DNA of 64,000 nucleotides from an uncultured Armatimonadota bacterium (GCA_903927025.1 CAIYLG010000035.1:1-64000); one strand, 5' to 3'; numbered from the stretch's first letter, positions 7,973 through 17,183 are shown. Notes: a model not told the origin generated them from the letters alone. Program-made: numbers and translations.

Positions 7973-9532
7973 TCAGGCCAGTTCAACCAAATGACTCACG
8001 ACCGGCATTGCCGCGGTCAATGGATTCTCTTTGTACAACTGGAAATGCGCCATCGAACCGGGCACCAGGGTGCCCATGACGTCGCCATCTCCGTTAACGG
8101 CGGAGCCGGCGGCGGTGTAGGCGAGGATGGCTTCGGCGCGGGTGCAGTTTTCGGCGGGATCAAAACCGGCGGGGCGGTTGCTGGAAGTGAGGATGCCTGT
8201 CCAAGGATTACCAGCGACGATAGGGCGGTCTGAGTTGAAGCTCAGGGGGATGCCGGCGTCGAGGACACTTCGGCTCCGAATCAGTCTGCTCGCTCTCTCG
8301 GGGCCAAGTTGCTTGCCGTAGGCGGGCCCGAGGGCGGCTAGGAATTCGGGCTGAAACGTACAGTAGCAGCCTAGTGAATGCATTCGGTCAATCTGGGAAT
8401 CACTGAGGATCATCGCGTGCTCAAGGCGGTGTCGAGAAGGCTCATCGGTCTGCGCCATCGCGTCCATCACCAGGTCGGTGGCGTAGTCGCCAATTGCATG
8501 GACAGAAACCTGATAGCCTGCCTCATGGGCAGTCAGGAACATCTGATTCAGCCGCTCTGGGCTATAGATTAGCTTTCCGTCCGTCTCTCGACCGCCATAA
8601 GTTGCCAATTCCTTTGAAGGATCGGTCGACAGGAAGCGGCCATAGATCGCGGCGGTTGCTGAGGAAATTCCGCCATCGGAAAAGATCTTGATTCCGGCAA
8701 CTCTCAGGGTCGGCTGCGCATTTGCTTCATCGAAAAGCTCTTGAAGGCGCTCCTTCGGAAGCGCGCGCTTGCCGAAAACATCTCGCCACTGCAAATACAG
8801 ACGCAAGTGGATGGGGCACCCCATTTGTGCAGCGAGAGCGTACGCCTTGAGTTCTTGCTCCAGGTGGATACACCCGGTCATCATGTCGCTTGCACAACCG
8901 ATGCCCAACTCCGCCATCTTCTCGCCGGCGGCGACGATAGCACTGGCCATCTCCTCGATACTCAGCATCGGAATCGCGCGCTGCATATGTTCGTGAGCGT
9001 GCTCCAGGCACAACCCATTCAGATGGCCATGGATGTCTCGCTCATAGGAACCGCCAGAAGGATCCGGCGTGGAATCATCCACCCCCGCAAGCTGCAAAGC
9101 TGCACTGTTCGCCAAGGTGGCATGGCCGTTTACATGCTCCAGCATGATCGGGCGCGTGCTGGAAATCCCATCTAGCTCGACGCGAGTCAGATGGAGGCCG
9201 TCGGAGAAATTCGTCTGGTTATAGTGAACGGCTAGAAGCCAGCCTTCGGGCGTTTTCAGGTGCTGATCACGCACCCTATCCAGTACCTCTTCCCTGCTCC
9301 TGCAGGTGCCCAGGTTGAGCTTGCCAAGGTCCAGACCGGTCGGGAGGATATGGCAATGAGCGTCCACAAATTTCGGCAACAGGTAAAAGCCCTGAAGGTC
9401 AATCGTCTCACCGTCGAATGGGCTCAGAGGCCCCGTTGACTTGGTTCTTGAAACTACCAAGCCGTTCTGAACCACCATTTGCTGCGGTTCCCCATCGAGG
9501 CCCCACTGAAAGTTCACATACCGAGTGCTCAA
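7973..9532 (-). CDS. Amidohydrolase family protein (YtcJ-like)
   Basis: A 519-residue metal-dependent hydrolase of the amidohydrolase 3 group, predicted cytoplasmic. The metal-binding HxH is in VDAHCHILPTG (about residues 57-67). Further family blocks are YNQTNFSDGLHLTR, GIKIFSDGGISSATAA, the VSVHAIGDYATD histidine, RLEHAMILSD and the metal Asp in LSFNSDRPIVAGNPW. Substrate cannot be predicted: the family includes N-acyl and cyclic amide hydrolases. Its start overlaps the upstream amine oxidase stop by 4 nt (9529-9532). It is the last gene of a four-gene operon. Confidence 0.85.
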   Translation of the reverse strand: MSTRYVNFQWGLDGEPQQMVVQNGLVVSRTKSTGPLSPFDGETIDLQGFYLLPKFVDAHCHILPTGLDLGKLNLGTCRSREEVLDRVRDQHLKTPEGWLLAVHYNQTNFSDGLHLTRVELDGISSTRPIMLEHVNGHATLANSAALQLAGVDDSTPDPSGGSYERDIHGHLNGLCLEHAHEHMQRAIPMLSIEEMASAIVAAGEKMAELGIGCASDMMTGCIHLEQELKAYALAAQMGCPIHLRLYLQWRDVFGKRALPKERLQELFDEANAQPTLRVAGIKIFSDGGISSATAAIYGRFLSTDPSKELATYGGRETDGKLIYSPERLNQMFLTAHEAGYQVSVHAIGDYATDLVMDAMAQTDEPSRHRLEHAMILSDSQIDRMHSLGCYCTFQPEFLAALGPAYGKQLGPERASRLIRSRSVLDAGIPLSFNSDRPIVAGNPWTGILTSSNRPAGFDPAENCTRAEAILAYTAAGSAVNGDGDVMGTLVPGSMAHFQLYKENPLTAAMPVVSHLVELA

Positions 9533-10809
9533 CGCTTCGTAAACTCCTCAACAACCCTTTCTGCGCTCTCAAGCGCACCTTCAATGAAGCCAGTCCATAG
9601 CGCGGTGTGCTCACCCGCAAAGTGAATTCGCCCCTCTGGCGGAGAGATGTGCTTCATATGTTCCAAGACATATCCAGGAGCCATGTGGCTGAAAGCACCC
9701 GGACTGTAGGGATCGGTCAGCCAGTTGTGAACCCAGCCGCGCTCAAAGTATTGACTGCATTCCGGAAAGATTCGGGAGAGCTCGTACAGCCCAGCTCTTA
9801 CCGGATCCCCAAGGGCAAGCCATCGGCAAGCCTCGTCGCCACAGATATAAGCCGTGAGAATCGGGGCAGAGCCAACCGAACTGTCCCATGTCTGCTGAAG
9901 CGGACCGTCGCACATCATGCTGCCGCCCCAGCCCTCGTTTTGCCACCAGGGCTCTTTGAACTCCCAGCAAATCTTGATCGCTCGGCTCATCCGACACGCC
10001 TCAATTGCGCATCGACGCTGCGGAGTCAGTGCGGGTTCAAAAACGACTCGCTCCAATGCCGTTGGGGGAAGCGTGAGGATGACATGGTCTACCCACTCCT
10101 CTCCGTCCTCGAAAATCAGTTTGACCCCACCAGGATCCTGCTGCACGCGCAACAGGGTGCGCTGAAACTGGGGTTCTGTTTTGAGCGAAGCAAGGATCTT
10201 TTCGCACAACTGTCGAGATCCACCTGGAATTCGATAGGCGCTCATCACGTCTCCGTCTCTGTCTAGGTAGTGGAGGAACCCGCAGAGCCAACCCAACAGG
10301 CCAATGTTCTCCAGATCGTCACCCTCATCGCTTCGGTACTTGCTGTTGACCCACCAAAGACCCCGCTCGCTCTGAGTGTGCTCGCGGATGAAATCGATCA
10401 GGCGGCGATCGTCAAACTCTGATGCATGGGTGTTGCTCCAGGGCGGATTGGTAAGGTCACGGCACATTTCACGAGCGGCGGCCTCGACTCGGAGGTCATC
10501 TTCGAGCGCATCCGACCAAATCGTGGCTTCCGTACACTCCTTTCCTCTGTAGACCAGCTTGCGGGGCCAGTCACCCGGCGTGGTGGGCTCCATCCCAAAT
10601 TCTTTGAGAAGGTTGAGTACTCGGAAGTGATCCGAATCGATCCATTCGCCACCCGCTTCGTAAATGGCACCGCCGCCTTCATCCACGCAGTGCAGCCGAC
10701 CACCCGGACGGCCGCGCGCTTCAAACAGCTTGACGTCAACGCCGAGCTTCTCCAGCAGCATTGCCGTTCGCAAGCCTGCCGCGCCCAGCCCAACGACGCC
10801 GATGGTCAA
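9529..10809 (-). CDS. FAD-dependent amine oxidase (monoamine oxidase-like)
   Basis: A 426-residue flavoprotein, probably oxidising an amine or amino acid side chain. The Rossmann motif GVVGLGAAGLRTAMLLEKLG is at the extreme N-terminus (residues 4-23), followed by FEARGRPGGRLH, the usual amine-oxidase block. The C-terminus has the FAD-binding GRIHFAGEHTALWTGFIEGA. No signal peptide is visible. The gene overlaps both neighbours by 4 nt, so translation is likely coupled. With the adjoining amidohydrolase and aldo/keto reductase-like genes it suggests a small catabolic pathway for a nitrogen compound. Confidence 0.85.
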   Translation of the reverse strand: MTIGVVGLGAAGLRTAMLLEKLGVDVKLFEARGRPGGRLHCVDEGGGAIYEAGGEWIDSDHFRVLNLLKEFGMEPTTPGDWPRKLVYRGKECTEATIWSDALEDDLRVEAAAREMCRDLTNPPWSNTHASEFDDRRLIDFIREHTQSERGLWWVNSKYRSDEGDDLENIGLLGWLCGFLHYLDRDGDVMSAYRIPGGSRQLCEKILASLKTEPQFQRTLLRVQQDPGGVKLIFEDGEEWVDHVILTLPPTALERVVFEPALTPQRRCAIEACRMSRAIKICWEFKEPWWQNEGWGGSMMCDGPLQQTWDSSVGSAPILTAYICGDEACRWLALGDPVRAGLYELSRIFPECSQYFERGWVHNWLTDPYSPGAFSHMAPGYVLEHMKHISPPEGRIHFAGEHTALWTGFIEGALESAERVVEEFTKR

Positions 10810-11075
10810 CGCTTCTTCCCGCCTGGATGAGTTCCTGCCCGAAAGTAAAAGTCGGCCAGAATCAAAAGCATCAGCACACCAACCCCGAGCTTAATGTAGA
10901 GTTCAGGGGCATGGGTTTTATAGAGGTAGGTCGTCCCTGCAAACACCAAGAAGCCACCGCTTAGCAGAAAGGTTTGCGGACCCCTCTTAGCGTTCTTAAC
11001 CGCGTTGAACACCGCCATCACGCAGCACAAAATAACGGTGCCATACAGGAAGATGCTGAACTCGTAGTTCGTCAA
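10806..11075 (-). CDS. Small membrane protein, 89 aa
   Basis: No family recognised. Three hydrophobic segments are visible (about residues 7-26, 36-50 and 60-77), so it should be an inner-membrane protein with a basic C-terminus (THPGGKKR). It overlaps the aldo/keto reductase-like gene upstream and the amine oxidase downstream by 4 nt each, which supports it as a true operon member. Confidence 0.7.
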   Translation of the reverse strand: MTNYEFSIFLYGTVILCCVMAVFNAVKNAKRGPQTFLLSGGFLVFAGTTYLYKTHAPELYIKLGVGVLMLLILADFYFRAGTHPGGKKR

Positions 11076-11941
11076 GGTTTCCCCGTCCCAATGGGCTCAC
11101 CATGAAACCGAGCCACAAAGTCAGCGACTCGTTGGGCAGTGTCCGGCTGAATGCCTCGAGATGCCGCTTGGACGGCGAGTTCGATTTTCCTAGGAGAATC
11201 GACGTCAACCAACACTGGGTGCTCGTTTGAGAGACCCGCCAAGACGTCCAACATCAAACTATCGCGGTCTTCAAGGGTCACGGTTGGGTCGGCGGCAGCA
11301 TCGTAAAGCCAGTTCGTGTTCCCAGATCGGAACGGCTGACTGGTGACGATTCCTACCCGCCTCTCCTTCGCAAGGGGAGATAGGACTTGGTAGGCATCCC
11401 CATCGGAATAGCTTCTGGGTACAAGGAGCGTTTCGAACGCATCGTGAAACTGCCATGCCCCCAGAGCCGCAAAAGGGATGCCTGCGCAGCTCAATCCAAT
11501 GTGCTTGACATGCCCTTCTTGCTTTGCCAATTCTAGAGCCTGCAGAGCGCCGCTGAGCTGGTACTCCTCAGGCATTGTCTCAACCCGCAGATAGTACAGA
11601 TCCATCCATTCCCTGCCGATGCAGGAGAGCACCTCGATAAGATGGGCCTGTATGAGGTCACAGGCATGATCCTCGTCGGTGGCGCGCTGGTAGTCGAGGC
11701 TGCTCTGAACCATCAGGGTTGCCTCGGTGCCGCGCATCATGCCGCCCCATAGCGCGGGCTTATTGCTGACGTCAATGGGCGCTCGCGACTCCACTGCAGC
11801 AGAAGCGAGGTCGCCAAAGCTCACGCCCGAACTCGGATGCCGGAGGCTGAGCCAAATTGACGGAAATTGTTGGTTCGTCCTACCGAGGAGACCGGATGCC
11901 ACAATTGAGAATACCGCGCAAGATGGTCGGTCGTCGGCCAT
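11072..11941 (-). CDS. Aldo/keto reductase-like protein
   Basis: A 289-residue protein starting at ATG 11941. A longer frame exists upstream but would run through the divergent accB start. Features of the aldo/keto reductase barrel are the barrel strand MDLYYLRVE (expected DLxxxH position replaced by YLRVE), ALELAKQEGHVKHIGLSC and a C-terminal AVQAASRGI segment. The N-terminal Gly-rich opening strand and the classical catalytic Tyr/Lys/His set are not obvious, so it may be a divergent or inactive member. It is the first gene of the minus-strand operon ending at 7973, and it is divergent from accB, only 9 bp away. Confidence 0.6.
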   Translation of the reverse strand: MADDRPSCAVFSIVASGLLGRTNQQFPSIWLSLRHPSSGVSFGDLASAAVESRAPIDVSNKPALWGGMMRGTEATLMVQSSLDYQRATDEDHACDLIQAHLIEVLSCIGREWMDLYYLRVETMPEEYQLSGALQALELAKQEGHVKHIGLSCAGIPFAALGAWQFHDAFETLLVPRSYSDGDAYQVLSPLAKERRVGIVTSQPFRSGNTNWLYDAAADPTVTLEDRDSLMLDVLAGLSNEHPVLVDVDSPRKIELAVQAASRGIQPDTAQRVADFVARFHGEPIGTGKP

Positions 11942-11950
11942 AATCTGCCT

Positions 11951-12400
11951 GTGTCGGACTACAAACAGCAGATCAGCGAGCTGGCCGAGCTCATGGACGA
12001 ATTTCGCCTTGGGGAAGCTCAGATCCAATCAGAGACCATTCGCGTAGCTTTCAAGCGACGTCCGACCGTCCGGACAGTTTCCACCGAGACCACCGGCGAG
12101 GCCGCCGATCATGGGTATTCGCTGGAACCAGAAGAGGATGAAGCACCTGCCGTTCAGGTCCCAACCGGCATTCCGATCTCCAGTCCGATGAACGGGATCT
12201 TTTATGCTTCGCCCAGCCCTGGGTCTGCCCCGTTCGTCAAGGAAGGCGAAACCATTCAGGCAGGACAGGTGATCGGTCTCATCGAGGCGATGAAGGTTTT
12301 CAACGAAATTCCCGCAACCGTGAGCGGTACCGTCGTGAAAATCGTGGCCGAACCCGGCGCGATTGTTCAGCCCGGTGATGTCCTGATTTATATCGGTTAG
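11951..12400 (+). CDS. accB: Biotin carboxyl carrier protein of acetyl-CoA carboxylase
   Basis: Carries biotin between the biotin carboxylase and carboxyltransferase parts of acetyl-CoA carboxylase in fatty acid synthesis. It has 149 residues from a GTG start. An N-terminal helical region (1-40) and an acidic/Pro linker precede the biotinyl domain (about 72-149). The biotinylation site is K115 in IEAMKVFNEI, and the AccB thumb region is YASPSPGSAPFVKEG. The accC gene is not adjacent. hom follows after 66 bp on the same strand. Confidence 0.93.
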   Translation: MSDYKQQISELAELMDEFRLGEAQIQSETIRVAFKRRPTVRTVSTETTGEAADHGYSLEPEEDEAPAVQVPTGIPISSPMNGIFYASPSPGSAPFVKEGETIQAGQVIGLIEAMKVFNEIPATVSGTVVKIVAEPGAIVQPGDVLIYIG

Positions 12401-12466
12401 CCTCGATTCGGAGTCCCCTCAAGCCGCAGAACCTGGTCGAGGTCACGACAAACGCCATAATCAATC

Positions 12467-13756
12467 GTGTCCTCTTCGACGATTCGCATCGGCATTTTGG
12501 GTTTTGGTACGGTTGGCGCTGGCTCCTATCGGATGCTGCAGGACAACCGTGAGTCGATTTCTAAGAAGATCGGCATGGATTTTGAGGTCGTCCGAATCGG
12601 AATTCGGGACGCGAGCAAACCTCGATCTCTGCCCGCCTCCATGTTCACGCAGGACCTGCAGTCCATCGTCGACGACCCGAATATTGACGTTGTCCTCGAA
12701 TTGATGGGCGGAGTGGATCCAGCTGGGGGCCTCGTCGAGAAGGCGCTTCTCAACAACAAGCACGTTGTTACTGCCAACAAGGAACTGATTGCGAAGCACG
12801 GCTCGCGGTTGGTGCATCTCGCCAAGAGCCGCGGCCTGGACCTCCACTTCGAAGCAGCCGTTGGCGGCGGCATTCCCTTGATTCAGCCGCTCAAGCATCA
12901 GCTCGCCGGCAACTCGGTGCTGAAGATGATGGGGATCCTCAACGGGACCACCAACTACATCCTCACCCAGATGCAGCAGGAAGGTTCGGAGTTTGACGTT
13001 GCCCTTGCGGAGGCACAGGCGAAAGGATACGCAGAAGCCGACCCTACAAATGATGTGGACGGATTCGACACTTCCTACAAGGTCGCTATCTTAGCAAGCA
13101 TCGCGTTCGGACGGCAGGTACCCATGGATGGTGTCTATCGAGAGGGCATTCGAAGCATCACCAAACTCGACATCAAGTATGCCGACCTTCTTGGTTACTG
13201 CATCAAACTGCTTGGTATTGTCGAGCCGACCGCGCCAGATAGGATTTTGGCCCGAGTCCATCCGACGCTCATTCCCAAAGCTCACCCTCTGGCGAGTGTG
13301 CTCGGAGTCTACAACGCTCTCTGGCTACACGGAAACTTTGTGGGAGATGTGATGTTCAGCGGACGCGGCGCTGGATCCGATCCAACTGCATCCGCGGTGG
13401 TGGGAGACTTTATTGACGTTGGCCGCAACATCCTTGGCGGAGGAGCAGGGAGTGCGATTCCGTACGACTCGGGAATGCTCACTTCACCGATAAGTGACCT
13501 CAAGACGTCCTACTACCTGCGTATCCACGTGCAGGACAGACCTAAGGTTCTTGGCGTCATTGCTACCGAGTTCGGCAACTATGACGTCTCACTTGCAGCC
13601 ATGGAGATGAAGACCCTAGACGCAGGTCGCGGTGAGATCGTCTTCTTAACCCACCCGGTCCGAGAGCAAAGTTTCCGAGACTCGCTGGTTGCCCTACAGA
13701 ACAGCGGCACGGTGGAAACAGTGTGCAACTGGTTCCGAGTAGAAGATTCTCAGTAG
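12467..13756 (+). CDS. hom: Homoserine dehydrogenase
   Basis: NAD(P)-dependent reduction of aspartate semialdehyde to homoserine, leading to Thr and Met. The 429-residue protein starts at GTG. The nucleotide-binding IGILGFGTVG is at about residues 8-17, then VVTANKELIAKHG, the substrate region GGIPLIQPL, GILNGTTNYIL, and EADPTNDVDGFDTSYK. A C-terminal ACT domain begins at about residue 348 (YYLRIHVQDRPKVLGVIA) and would allow feedback control by threonine. It lies between accB and a nitrilase-family gene (15 bp downstream). Confidence 0.96.
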   Translation: MSSSTIRIGILGFGTVGAGSYRMLQDNRESISKKIGMDFEVVRIGIRDASKPRSLPASMFTQDLQSIVDDPNIDVVLELMGGVDPAGGLVEKALLNNKHVVTANKELIAKHGSRLVHLAKSRGLDLHFEAAVGGGIPLIQPLKHQLAGNSVLKMMGILNGTTNYILTQMQQEGSEFDVALAEAQAKGYAEADPTNDVDGFDTSYKVAILASIAFGRQVPMDGVYREGIRSITKLDIKYADLLGYCIKLLGIVEPTAPDRILARVHPTLIPKAHPLASVLGVYNALWLHGNFVGDVMFSGRGAGSDPTASAVVGDFIDVGRNILGGGAGSAIPYDSGMLTSPISDLKTSYYLRIHVQDRPKVLGVIATEFGNYDVSLAAMEMKTLDAGRGEIVFLTHPVREQSFRDSLVALQNSGTVETVCNWFRVEDSQ

Positions 13757-13771
13757 GAACATAATCAAAAA

Positions 13772-14587
13772 ATGAAACTGGCCTGCGTGCAGAGCAACGT
13801 CGTGTTTGGCGATTCCCAAGCCAATGCGGCCAAGGCGATTGAGAAGCTGAAGGAACTCAAGGCTGAAGGCGTGGACCTCGCCGTGTTCCCAGAGGCGTAC
13901 CTCACGGGATACTGCGTCGATACCAGCGAGCAGGCATGCGCGATTGCCATCTCCAGCGACTCAGAAGCCCTGAAGATGCTTCAGTCTGCATGCGAGGAAC
14001 TCGATATTCTCGCGGTGGTCGGATACGCCGAGGCGCTCGATGGCAAGGTTTACAACGCGGCAGTCCTGCTCGAGCCAGGGGAAGCGCCCAGGGTGTATCG
14101 AAAAACCCACCTTCCAGAGTTGGGGCTGGACAAGTTTGTCGAGGCGGGTCAGGAGCTCCCCGTTTTTGAGACTCGGCTCGGCAAGATTGGTATCCTCATC
14201 TGCTTCGACCTTCGACCACCAGAGGCCACCCGCGTCCTTGCCCTCAATGGGGCGGAACTGATTATCCTGCCCACAAACTGGCCAGTGGGGGCAGAGATAT
14301 CTGCCGCACACATCGCGATTGCGCGGGCCGCGGAGAACAGAGTCTTTGTTGCTACCTGTAATCGTGTCGGAGAGGAACATGGCTTTCGATTTATCGGTCA
14401 GAGCAAGATCATCGGCGTCACCGGCCAGGTTTTAGCCGCCGCCGACGGCGAGGAGCAGACCATCCTTGCCGAGATAGATCTCCGTCAAGCGCGCCAAAAG
14501 CGAACCATTGGAATCCCCGGTAAATACGAAACTGAGGTTTTCGCCTCTCGAAATCCGCGGCTCTATACAAAAATCACGAATTCATAA
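13772..14587 (+). CDS. Carbon-nitrogen hydrolase (nitrilase superfamily)
   Basis: A 271-residue cytoplasmic amidase with the superfamily triad. The residues are E41 in FPEAYLTGY, K111 in YRKTHLPELGLDKF and C144 in GILICFDLRPPEATR. Subfamily is not certain: it is close in length and style to omega-amidase and putative deaminated-glutathione amidases rather than to true nitrilases. It starts 15 bp after hom, probably in the same transcript. The reading frame ends just before the promoter region of the lipoprotein gene at 14655. Confidence 0.85.
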   Translation: MKLACVQSNVVFGDSQANAAKAIEKLKELKAEGVDLAVFPEAYLTGYCVDTSEQACAIAISSDSEALKMLQSACEELDILAVVGYAEALDGKVYNAAVLLEPGEAPRVYRKTHLPELGLDKFVEAGQELPVFETRLGKIGILICFDLRPPEATRVLALNGAELIILPTNWPVGAEISAAHIAIARAAENRVFVATCNRVGEEHGFRFIGQSKIIGVTGQVLAAADGEEQTILAEIDLRQARQKRTIGIPGKYETEVFASRNPRLYTKITNS

Positions 14588-14654
14588 TGGGACCGGATGC
14601 GAACCGCGAACCCACCCTTGCCGTCTAGATAGAGGTTTCCGCACACCCAACACC

Positions 14655-15863
14655 ATGAGCACTCAAAACTCTTCGTCCTCGTCCCGCACCGGATACGTCT
14701 CGGGGGCATTTGTTTTGGCGCTCGCCGCTCTCATCATTGGATGCGGTGGCGGCGGTGGTGGCTCGAGCACAACCTCGTCAACCGGCAGCACCGCGACAGG
14801 GTCAACTTCCACAGGAACCACTTCGACGGGAACGACCTCAACCGGGACGACATCGACGGGGACAACCTCTACCGGAACGACCTCGACGGGAACGACCTCT
14901 GGCGTGCTTGCACCCAACACGATTCTGTATTCCACGACGCCCGATTTTGGAACCACAATCAACCTGATTCAGATTGACTCAAAGGGCAATAACTCCAAGC
15001 AGCTTGCGAGCTTCCCCTCTGCCAACTACTCCGCAGTCGGACTGAATCCAGCCGTCTCTGGCATTAAGGTCTTCAGCTACACGACGGGAACGGGAGCCAC
15101 TCCGCTTTATGGAATCTATCAGGGCGGGTCGGTGAACATCAAAGGAGCTGCTCCGATCGTCGCTCCAACCTACACGTTTATCAGCCAAATTCAGGTCTCA
15201 GTGGATGGAGCCTATGTTTACTACACCGCCGCCGCAGGAAGTGCGGGCAACTTTGAGCTGTACAAGGTGTCCATCAATGGTGGCGCTCCGATCGTGCTGG
15301 ATTCTGCGAACATTTATACGTTCAACGTGGATTCCTTCAACGGCTCGCGGGTTACTTACGACAAGAACTACACCTACCTTAACGGCAACAGCAAATCCGC
15401 GGTGTTCATCCGCACGACTGCCGCTTCAGGCAATCCTGTTTCCATCACGAACGACCCAAGTAGCGATTACTCCCGGCCCCAGTTCAGCAAGGACGCGACT
15501 CAGATCGTCTTGGTCTCGAACAAGGATGACGCCCAGTACGACGTCTACACCATGAGCGCCTCCGCTACCAGCACCAACGGAAGCGGCCTCACCCGAGTGA
15601 CCAACTCCCCGACAATCAGCAAGTATTTCGGTGCAACGCTAAGCGCAGACGGAACCCAAGCGGCCTTTATCGGTCTGGACAACACCGGTGGGACCGCCTC
15701 CGGAGTTTTCGTATCCGGTGCCATCGGCACTAGTGGAGCCACTACTCAGATCGTCACCGATGCCGGCGTTCAGCCAGGCATCTACTGGACGAGCGCTGCT
15801 GGCCGATCACGAGGCGGTACGACAGGCTTCTTCGGAGCCCGTCGCCCCGGCATTAGGCGGTAA
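14655..15863 (+). CDS. Lipoprotein with Thr/Ser/Gly repeat and beta-propeller-like domain
   Basis: A 402-residue predicted lipoprotein. The start at 14655 gives a normal signal: MSTQNSSSSSRTGYVSGAF, a hydrophobic core and the lipobox LIIGC with the lipidated C30. A six-Gly run and six TSTGT units form a flexible tether. The rest (about 90-400) consists of repeated beta segments such as ISQIQVSVDGAYVYYTAA and YSRPQFSKDATQIVLVSNKDDAQYDVYTM, in the manner of TolB/PD40 propellers. It is probably surface or periplasmic. The ligand is unknown. It is not obviously co-transcribed with the amidase, whose stop lies 67 bp upstream. Confidence 0.8.
   Translation: MSTQNSSSSSRTGYVSGAFVLALAALIIGCGGGGGGSSTTSSTGSTATGSTSTGTTSTGTTSTGTTSTGTTSTGTTSTGTTSGVLAPNTILYSTTPDFGTTINLIQIDSKGNNSKQLASFPSANYSAVGLNPAVSGIKVFSYTTGTGATPLYGIYQGGSVNIKGAAPIVAPTYTFISQIQVSVDGAYVYYTAAAGSAGNFELYKVSINGGAPIVLDSANIYTFNVDSFNGSRVTYDKNYTYLNGNSKSAVFIRTTAASGNPVSITNDPSSDYSRPQFSKDATQIVLVSNKDDAQYDVYTMSASATSTNGSGLTRVTNSPTISKYFGATLSADGTQAAFIGLDNTGGTASGVFVSGAIGTSGATTQIVTDAGVQPGIYWTSAAGRSRGGTTGFFGARRPGIRR
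14805..14894 (+). repeat. In-frame 15-bp tandem repeat (TSTGT x6)
   Basis: Six consecutive 15-bp units inside the lipoprotein gene, each encoding Thr-Ser-Thr-Gly-Thr, with third-position variation between units. Unit number could change by slippage without breaking the frame, lengthening or shortening the tether behind the lipidated cysteine. Confidence 0.85.
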
Positions 15864-15871
15864 GCCACGGA

Positions 15872-16017
15872 GCGCAGATCTTTAGTCTGCAACCCGGCCA
15901 GGGCTTCAGCCCTGCGCCAAGCGATCCCTACGCGTAGGGATCGCTTGTACGCACATTGAAGGCAACCAGAGCGCCGCGGCTAAAGACCCGGCCGGGTTGC
16001 ACACTGAAGGTCTGAGC
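15872..16017. repeat. Palindromic intergenic repeat with internal 28-bp perfect palindrome
   Basis: It lies between the convergent ends of the lipoprotein gene and mqnC. The outer arms 15872-15899 and 15990-16017 are 28-nt imperfect inverted copies, with GCAACCCGGCC/GGCCGGGTTGC perfect. Inside are AGGGCT-TC-AGCCCT (about 15900-15913) and a perfect 28-bp palindrome at 15919-15946 centred on ACGCGT. Its left half recurs at 41591-41667, so it is a dispersed family. It may also act as a bidirectional terminator. Confidence 0.75.
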
Positions 16018-16024
16018 TCTTCTG

Positions 16025-17125
16025 TTACTCCGGGAGCAGCTCGTAGCGCGTGTTTCTTCGCTTTGCTTCGTAGCCGGCGCCGTGGATCAGGCGCTCAAAC
16101 TCTTCGGCGCTCAGGATGAACTTGTTGCCGGCGGCGGAGACGACGTTTTCTTCGATCATTACCGAGCCGAAGTCGTTCGCTCCGTATGAAAGCGCGGTTT
16201 GGGCGATCTTGGGGCCTTGGGTGAGAATGGACACCTGGAGGTTGTCCACGTTGTCCAGGAAGATCCGGGAGACGGCGACCGTCTTCAGATAATCCAAACC
16301 ACTTGCCTTCACCGGGATTGGGAGGTTCGTGTCCTCAGGCTGGAAGTTCCAGGTGATGAACGCTCGGAAGGGATTGCACTCGTCCTGGAGGTCGCGAATG
16401 CGACCGAGATGCTCGACACGATCTTCGATGGTCTCGACATGGCCAAACATCATCGACGCCGTGCTTCGGATGCCGAGGGCGGATGCGGTTCGCATGCACT
16501 CCAGCCACTCTTCGGTAGTGTCCTTGTAAGGGGCAATGATCTTTCGAACGCGATCCACCAGAATCTCTCCGCCCGCACCGGGAATGGAGTGCAGACCGGC
16601 GGCATGGAGTCGCTTGAGCGTGTCTTCCAGCGTCAGCTTCGAGATGTGAGCGATGTAGATGATCTCGGCAGGTGACAGGGCGTGCAGGATGACGCCAGGA
16701 AACTCTTCCTTGATTCGAGAGAAGATCTGCTCGTAGTATTCAATCTTCAGCTTGGGGTTGAGACCGCCCTGAAAAAGGATCTCAACTCCGCCCTTATCGA
16801 CGGTGTCACGCACCTTGTCCAAGATCGCTTCATCAGAGTGAACGTAGCCCTCGTCATGATTGGGCACTCGATAGAAGGCACAGAACTTGCACCGGACCCA
16901 GCAAACGTTGGTGTAGTTGAGGATTCGGCCAATGATATAGGTTACGGTGTTGCCGGGCACCTTCCGCTGCCGCTGAAAGTTCGCGAGAGCGGCGAGGTCA
17001 AGCGGATTGGGATGGTTGAAAAGGAAAATCGCATCTTCTGGAGTGATGCGCTGACCGGCATAAACCTTGTCAGCAATCGTGTCGATCGAGATTCCACCCT
17101 GAGGCGCCGCTGAAACTGTGGCCAT
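16025..17125 (-). CDS. mqnC: Dehypoxanthine futalosine cyclase (radical SAM)
   Basis: Radical SAM enzyme that cyclises dehypoxanthine futalosine in the futalosine route to menaquinone. The protein has 366 residues. The cluster ligands are C75-x3-C79-x2-C82 (NVCWVRCKFCAF). Family blocks follow: VEILFQGGLNPKLKIEYYE, LHALSPAEI, GLHSIPGAGGEILVDRVRK and ASMMFGHVET. It is the best match among MqnC, MqnE and CofH types because of the QGGLNP and GAGGEIL blocks. Other mqn genes are absent here. It is 58 bp downstream of the BaiN-like gene, on the same strand. Confidence 0.93.
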   Translation of the reverse strand: MATVSAAPQGGISIDTIADKVYAGQRITPEDAIFLFNHPNPLDLAALANFQRQRKVPGNTVTYIIGRILNYTNVCWVRCKFCAFYRVPNHDEGYVHSDEAILDKVRDTVDKGGVEILFQGGLNPKLKIEYYEQIFSRIKEEFPGVILHALSPAEIIYIAHISKLTLEDTLKRLHAAGLHSIPGAGGEILVDRVRKIIAPYKDTTEEWLECMRTASALGIRSTASMMFGHVETIEDRVEHLGRIRDLQDECNPFRAFITWNFQPEDTNLPIPVKASGLDYLKTVAVSRIFLDNVDNLQVSILTQGPKIAQTALSYGANDFGSVMIEENVVSAAGNKFILSAEEFERLIHGAGYEAKRRNTRYELLPE

Positions 17126-17183
17126 TCTTTCCCTAGTTTACTTGGAATCAAAACCCAGATTTCATTTTTTCTTGAAACTTCAT

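Noticed and set aside
7786-8233. Several plus-strand frames antisense to the amidohydrolase 3' end and across the hairpin element
   Set aside because: Explained by the strong symmetry of the repeat and by the high-GC antisense of a real gene.
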